8,230 nucleotides of DNA from JBEKLJ01 sp050010255 (GTDB lineage: Bacteria > Acidobacteriota > Terriglobia > Bryobacterales > Bryobacteraceae): positions 1-8,230 of the forward strand of contig JBEKLJ010000199.1 of assembly GCA_050010255.1 (NCBI GenBank), written 5' to 3'. The first letter of the stretch is position 1, and every line of letters starts with the position of its first letter. Shown here in pieces: positions 6,291 to 8,230 of this stretch. The notes under the pieces were generated by a model, which saw only the letters and a list, made by a program, of their open reading frames with translations, was not told where the DNA came from and searched no databases. The position numbers and the translations under genes are program-made.

Positions 6291-6308
6291 TGGGGCGATA
6301 TCGCCCCA
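6291..6308. repeat. Perfect 18-bp palindrome, possible operator
   Basis: TGGGGCGATATCGCCCCA reads identically on both strands; the symmetry stops at 6290/6309. It lies about 47 bp upstream of the minus-strand 44-codon ORF and in front of the plus-strand glycosyltransferase relic, where a dimeric regulator site could control the PqqD/exporter operon. As RNA it could form only a 7-bp stem with an ATAT loop and has no U-tract, so it is not a standard terminator. Confidence 0.5.
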
Positions 6309-6348
6309 ATGGCCGATGAACGGCTGAACTAGTCCAGGACTTCCATTC

Positions 6349-6564
6349 TTGGTGTCCACCACCCCGGGCGCTGAGGGATTGCCCGCGCAGGATGGCGAGC
6401 ACCTGTTGCTGCGCGACACCGCGGACTCCTTTGCCGCGGCCGTCTGCGGGCTGCTCGCGTCGCCGGAGGAACGGCAGCGGCTGGGCGCGGCGGGCCGGAC
6501 GCTCTGGGAGTGGCGCTTCACCTGGAACCACGCCTGGGAACTCCTGGCGGAGTGCGGCGTATGA
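6349..6564 (+). pseudogene. Orphan C-terminal fragment of a glycosyltransferase
   Basis: About 70 codons ending at TGA 6562-6564. It opens with LVSTTPGAEGLPAQDGEHLL, which matches the sugar-nucleotide-binding C-terminal half of GT4-type glycosyltransferases (pattern V-S-T-x-x-G-A-E-G-L ... D-G-x-H-L-L). It continues with AAAVCGLLASPEERQRLG and AGRTLWEWRFTW, the usual final helices. The frame is closed upstream by a TGA at 6325-6327, and the roughly 300 N-terminal residues are missing; nothing upstream in other frames resembles them. There is no credible start codon or ribosome site (only TTG at 6349). It is best read as the 3' remnant of a gene truncated by a deletion or recombination around 6330-6348. 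A remnant of a former polysaccharide gene agrees with the GT4 gene that follows. Confidence 0.65.
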
Positions 6565-6689
6565 GTCATGGCGATGCTGATCGTGGTGGCGGTTGCGGGC
6601 CTGGCATTTCGCACGACGCTGGGGGCCGTCCGTTCTGGACAAACCAGTTGCAGCCAGGCTAAGCCCCGCAATATGTCCCGCGCCCTCGG

Positions 6690-6695
6690 TATAAT
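6690..6695 (+). promoter_or_regulatory. Consensus -10 element before the GT4 gene
   Basis: A perfect TATAAT, conspicuous in a GC-rich setting, 12 bases before the ATG at 6708. No matching -35 hexamer is seen at 16-18 bp (around 6666-6674), and there is no TGn extension. Transcription would start near 6702, leaving a leader of only about six bases, which agrees with the lack of a good Shine-Dalgarno. Confidence 0.45.
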
Positions 6696-6707
6696 GAAGC
6701 AGAGGCA

Positions 6708-7901
6708 ATGCTCTTCTCGGTGGACGCTCACGCAATCGGCCGCCACCTGACTGGGAATGAGGTTTACGTTCGCAGCCTGCTGGACGCCTTTGCGGCGGTT
6801 GACGACAAATCGGAGTTTGTCGCATATACCTCGACGCCTGAGGCGTCGGAGGCCATTCCGAGGCGATTCTCGACGCGCAACGCGGCGCGGAATCCGTTCG
6901 CGCGTCTGGGAATCGATCTGTCCCGCCAGCTACGCCGTGATCGCCCGGCCTTGATTCACGTGCAGTACACGGCTCCGCTGGCGTGCCCGGTGCCAATAGT
7001 CGTGAGCGTGCACGACGTGAGCTTCCTCGAGCATCCGAGCTATTTTTCTGCTGCGCGAGCGTTCCAGTTGCAGCTCACCGTGAAGCGGACAGTGGCGCGG
7101 GCGGCACGGGTTCTCACCGTGAGCGAGTTCTCGCGCAAGGCGATCTCGCGGGTCTATGGTTTGGACGAATGGGACATCGCCGTGGTGCCGAACGCTGCGG
7201 CCAGCCTGTTCCGGCCGCTACCTTATGAGGCGGCCACCGCCTGGGTCTGGCGCCGCTTCGGAATCCCGCCGCCGTTCATCCTCAACGTGGGCGACTTGCA
7301 GGTGCGCAAGAACCAGGCCGGGCTGATCCGCGCGTTCGCGGAGATGGTTCGCGCCTGCCCGCGGCTTTCCCACCGCCTCGTGCTGGTCGGCAAGGACGGC
7401 TGGCAGGGCCAGGCGGTTCGCCGGGCGGCGCTCGAATACGGCGTCGGGGAGCGCATCCACTTCGTGGGCTTTGTCTCGGACGAGGAGCTGCTGCAACTGT
7501 ACAACGCGTGCGAGTTCTTCGCGTTCCCTTCTTTCTACGAGGGCTTCGGACTGCCGGTGGTTGAAGCGATGGCGTGCGGCCGGCCGGTTGCCTGCTCGAA
7601 CAACTCCGCCGTGCGCGAGGTGGCCGATGCGTTCGCGATTCTCTTCGATCCGCAGTCCAGCCGGGAAATGACGCGCGCCATGCTCGACTTGGCCCTCGAT
7701 CCCGAATTGCGCACGCGCATGGGGCGGCTGGCCCTTCAGCGCTCCGGGCACTTTAGCTGGCGGACGGCCGCGGAAAAGACGCTGCAGATCTACCACGAGG
7801 TCGCTCGCGTTACGGCGCCGGTGGTTGTGCACCGGGCCTCCACCTCTGCGTCAAACGGTTCGGCCGGGGCGCGATCAGTCGTCCCCTGGACTGCACTCTA
7901 A
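6708..7901 (+). CDS. GT4-family glycosyltransferase (GT-B fold)
   Basis: 397 aa. It transfers a sugar from a nucleotide-activated donor, probably to a lipid-linked surface polysaccharide, in the cytoplasm or at the inner membrane. The N-terminal acceptor domain begins MLFSVDAHAIGRHLTGNEVY, the usual opening of this subfamily, which fixes the start. It continues with VVSVHDVSFLEHP (98-110) and VLTVSEFSR (135-143). The C-terminal donor domain has NVGDLQVRKNQAGLIRAF (193-210, with R200/K201), LVLVGKDGW (224-232), HFVGFVSDEEL (251-261) and the E-x7-E motif with E278 and E286 in YEGFGLPVVEA. All key positions look intact. The last ~27 residues (after EVARVTAP) are a low-complexity tail overlapping the convergent acetyltransferase gene. 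The ribosome site is weak (AGAGG two bases from ATG), and a TATAAT lies just upstream. The donor and acceptor sugars cannot be told from sequence. Confidence 0.9.
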   Translation: MLFSVDAHAIGRHLTGNEVYVRSLLDAFAAVDDKSEFVAYTSTPEASEAIPRRFSTRNAARNPFARLGIDLSRQLRRDRPALIHVQYTAPLACPVPIVVSVHDVSFLEHPSYFSAARAFQLQLTVKRTVARAARVLTVSEFSRKAISRVYGLDEWDIAVVPNAAASLFRPLPYEAATAWVWRRFGIPPPFILNVGDLQVRKNQAGLIRAFAEMVRACPRLSHRLVLVGKDGWQGQAVRRAALEYGVGERIHFVGFVSDEELLQLYNACEFFAFPSFYEGFGLPVVEAMACGRPVACSNNSAVREVADAFAILFDPQSSREMTRAMLDLALDPELRTRMGRLALQRSGHFSWRTAAEKTLQIYHEVARVTAPVVVHRASTSASNGSAGARSVVPWTAL

Positions 7902-8230
7902 CCCTGCACTGGCGTAGACCGACGCATCCGCTCGTCGTAGTGACAATTCGCGGTGGCCTTTGCCTGGCGACCCCCGGAGCCACTCGTCCAAAATGATCAC
8001 TTCGTGGCCCATCTCGGTACAGGCGTAGAGCGCTCCCTCGTCGAGTTTTCTCACTAGCCTCATGCGATGTGCTTCCCTGCAAACCCAACCAACTCTTCGA
8101 GCGGGAGAGCCTGACACAAGTGCGTGTGGCGCGACGTCACGATTCACGGTGGAGTGAGCCGCCACTAACGCGTGGTGTCCGATGCGGACATCCGGTAGCA
8201 CCACAACAGACGCGCCCAGGGAAGCTCCAT
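7875..8230 (-). CDS. Left-handed beta-helix (hexapeptide) acetyltransferase, 3' part
   Basis: The last 117 residues of a gene that runs off the right edge; stop TGA at 7875-7877. It begins in the hexapeptide repeats: GASLGASVVVLPDVRIGHHA, then LVAAHSTVNRDVAPHALVSG and SPARRVGW. This is the classical end of a trimeric beta-helix acyltransferase (G-A-x-V-x-P-G-V-x-I-G ... D-V-x-P-x-x-L-V-x-G-x-P-A). The conserved His in IGHHALVAAHS is in the expected zone. The short tail after GWVCREAHRM, with a second Cys in LYACTEMGHEV, resembles WbpD/WlbB-type sugar N-acetyltransferases, in which PAR-x-x-GW leads to a small C-terminal extension. A 3-amino-sugar nucleotide N-acetyltransferase for surface polysaccharide is therefore likely. 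The final ~25 residues (from LRGSPG) do not look conserved. Its 3' end overlaps the GT4 gene by 27 bp tail to tail. Confidence 0.85.
   Translation of the reverse strand, partial: GASLGASVVVLPDVRIGHHALVAAHSTVNRDVAPHALVSGSPARRVGWVCREAHRMRLVRKLDEGALYACTEMGHEVIILDEWLRGSPGKGHRELSLRRADASVYASAGLECSPGDD

Larger units (their letters stand above)
6245..6707. other. 463-bp gap without an intact gene, apparent rearrangement scar
   Basis: From left to right it holds the ribosome site of the 44-codon ORF (6254-6260), an 18-bp palindrome (6291-6308), two small inverted repeats (gccg/cggc around 6312-6324 and AGTCCAGGACT at 6331-6341), the orphan 3' end of a glycosyltransferase gene (about 6349-6564) and 143 bp of mostly unremarkable sequence ending in the GT4 promoter. 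I see no transposase fragment, tRNA or target-site duplication that would name the cause. Confidence 0.5.

Noticed and set aside
6291..6308. The 18-bp palindrome as a transcription terminator
   Set aside because: The stem would be only 7 bp with an ATAT loop, and no T-run follows on either strand.

Overview
The window is about 8.2 kb of high-GC bacterial DNA. GC-rich codons, a Sec-exported outer-membrane barrel protein and the gene mix point to a Gram-negative soil-type bacterium. Acidobacteriota (Solibacter/Bryobacter-like) is my best guess, but this is inference from gene style and not a marker-gene call.

Left part (3-2682, minus strand): three codirectional genes that look like a metal-acquisition (probably zinc) group. 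Read 5'->3' on the minus strand they are a small His/Cys-containing DUF2946-like protein (2395-2682), an outer-membrane beta-barrel protein with a coiled-coil and Ala/Pro linker (997-2301), and a ZnuA/TroA-type periplasmic metal-binding lipoprotein-like receptor (3-932). The permease and ATPase genes would be expected just off the left edge.

Middle part (2790-6244, minus strand): a tight set consisting of a PqqD-like protein (5850-6113, a candidate RiPP recognition element), an ABC exporter (4012-5841) and an NTP_transf_5-type nucleotidyltransferase (2790-3959). This trio recurs in lasso-peptide and related RiPP loci. The expected precursor, transglutaminase-like B2 protease and asparagine-synthetase-like cyclase are not in the window. 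Immediately upstream of the PqqD gene is an uncatalogued 44-codon ORF (6110-6244) overlapping it by ATGA; it looks like the truncated N-terminus of a larger protein. The exporter/nucleotidyltransferase junction carries a near-perfect 30-bp direct repeat. This creates a 23-codon mini-ORF that overlaps the exporter stop on one side and the nucleotidyltransferase start on the other.

Right part (6245-8230): a rearranged-looking gap (6245-6707) holding an 18-bp perfect palindrome and the orphan C-terminal end of a glycosyltransferase on the plus strand. It is followed by an intact GT4 glycosyltransferase (6708-7901, plus) with a consensus TATAAT very close to its start. A convergent, partial left-handed beta-helix acetyltransferase (7875-8230, minus) overlaps its 3' end. 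The right part is probably the edge of a surface-polysaccharide locus.

The most interesting reading is that the PqqD/exporter/nucleotidyltransferase module is an orphaned or eroded RiPP locus. Its biosynthetic half may have been removed by a deletion whose scar is the 6110-6350 region. Alternatively it is a compact RRE-exporter-nucleotidyltransferase system that works with components encoded elsewhere.
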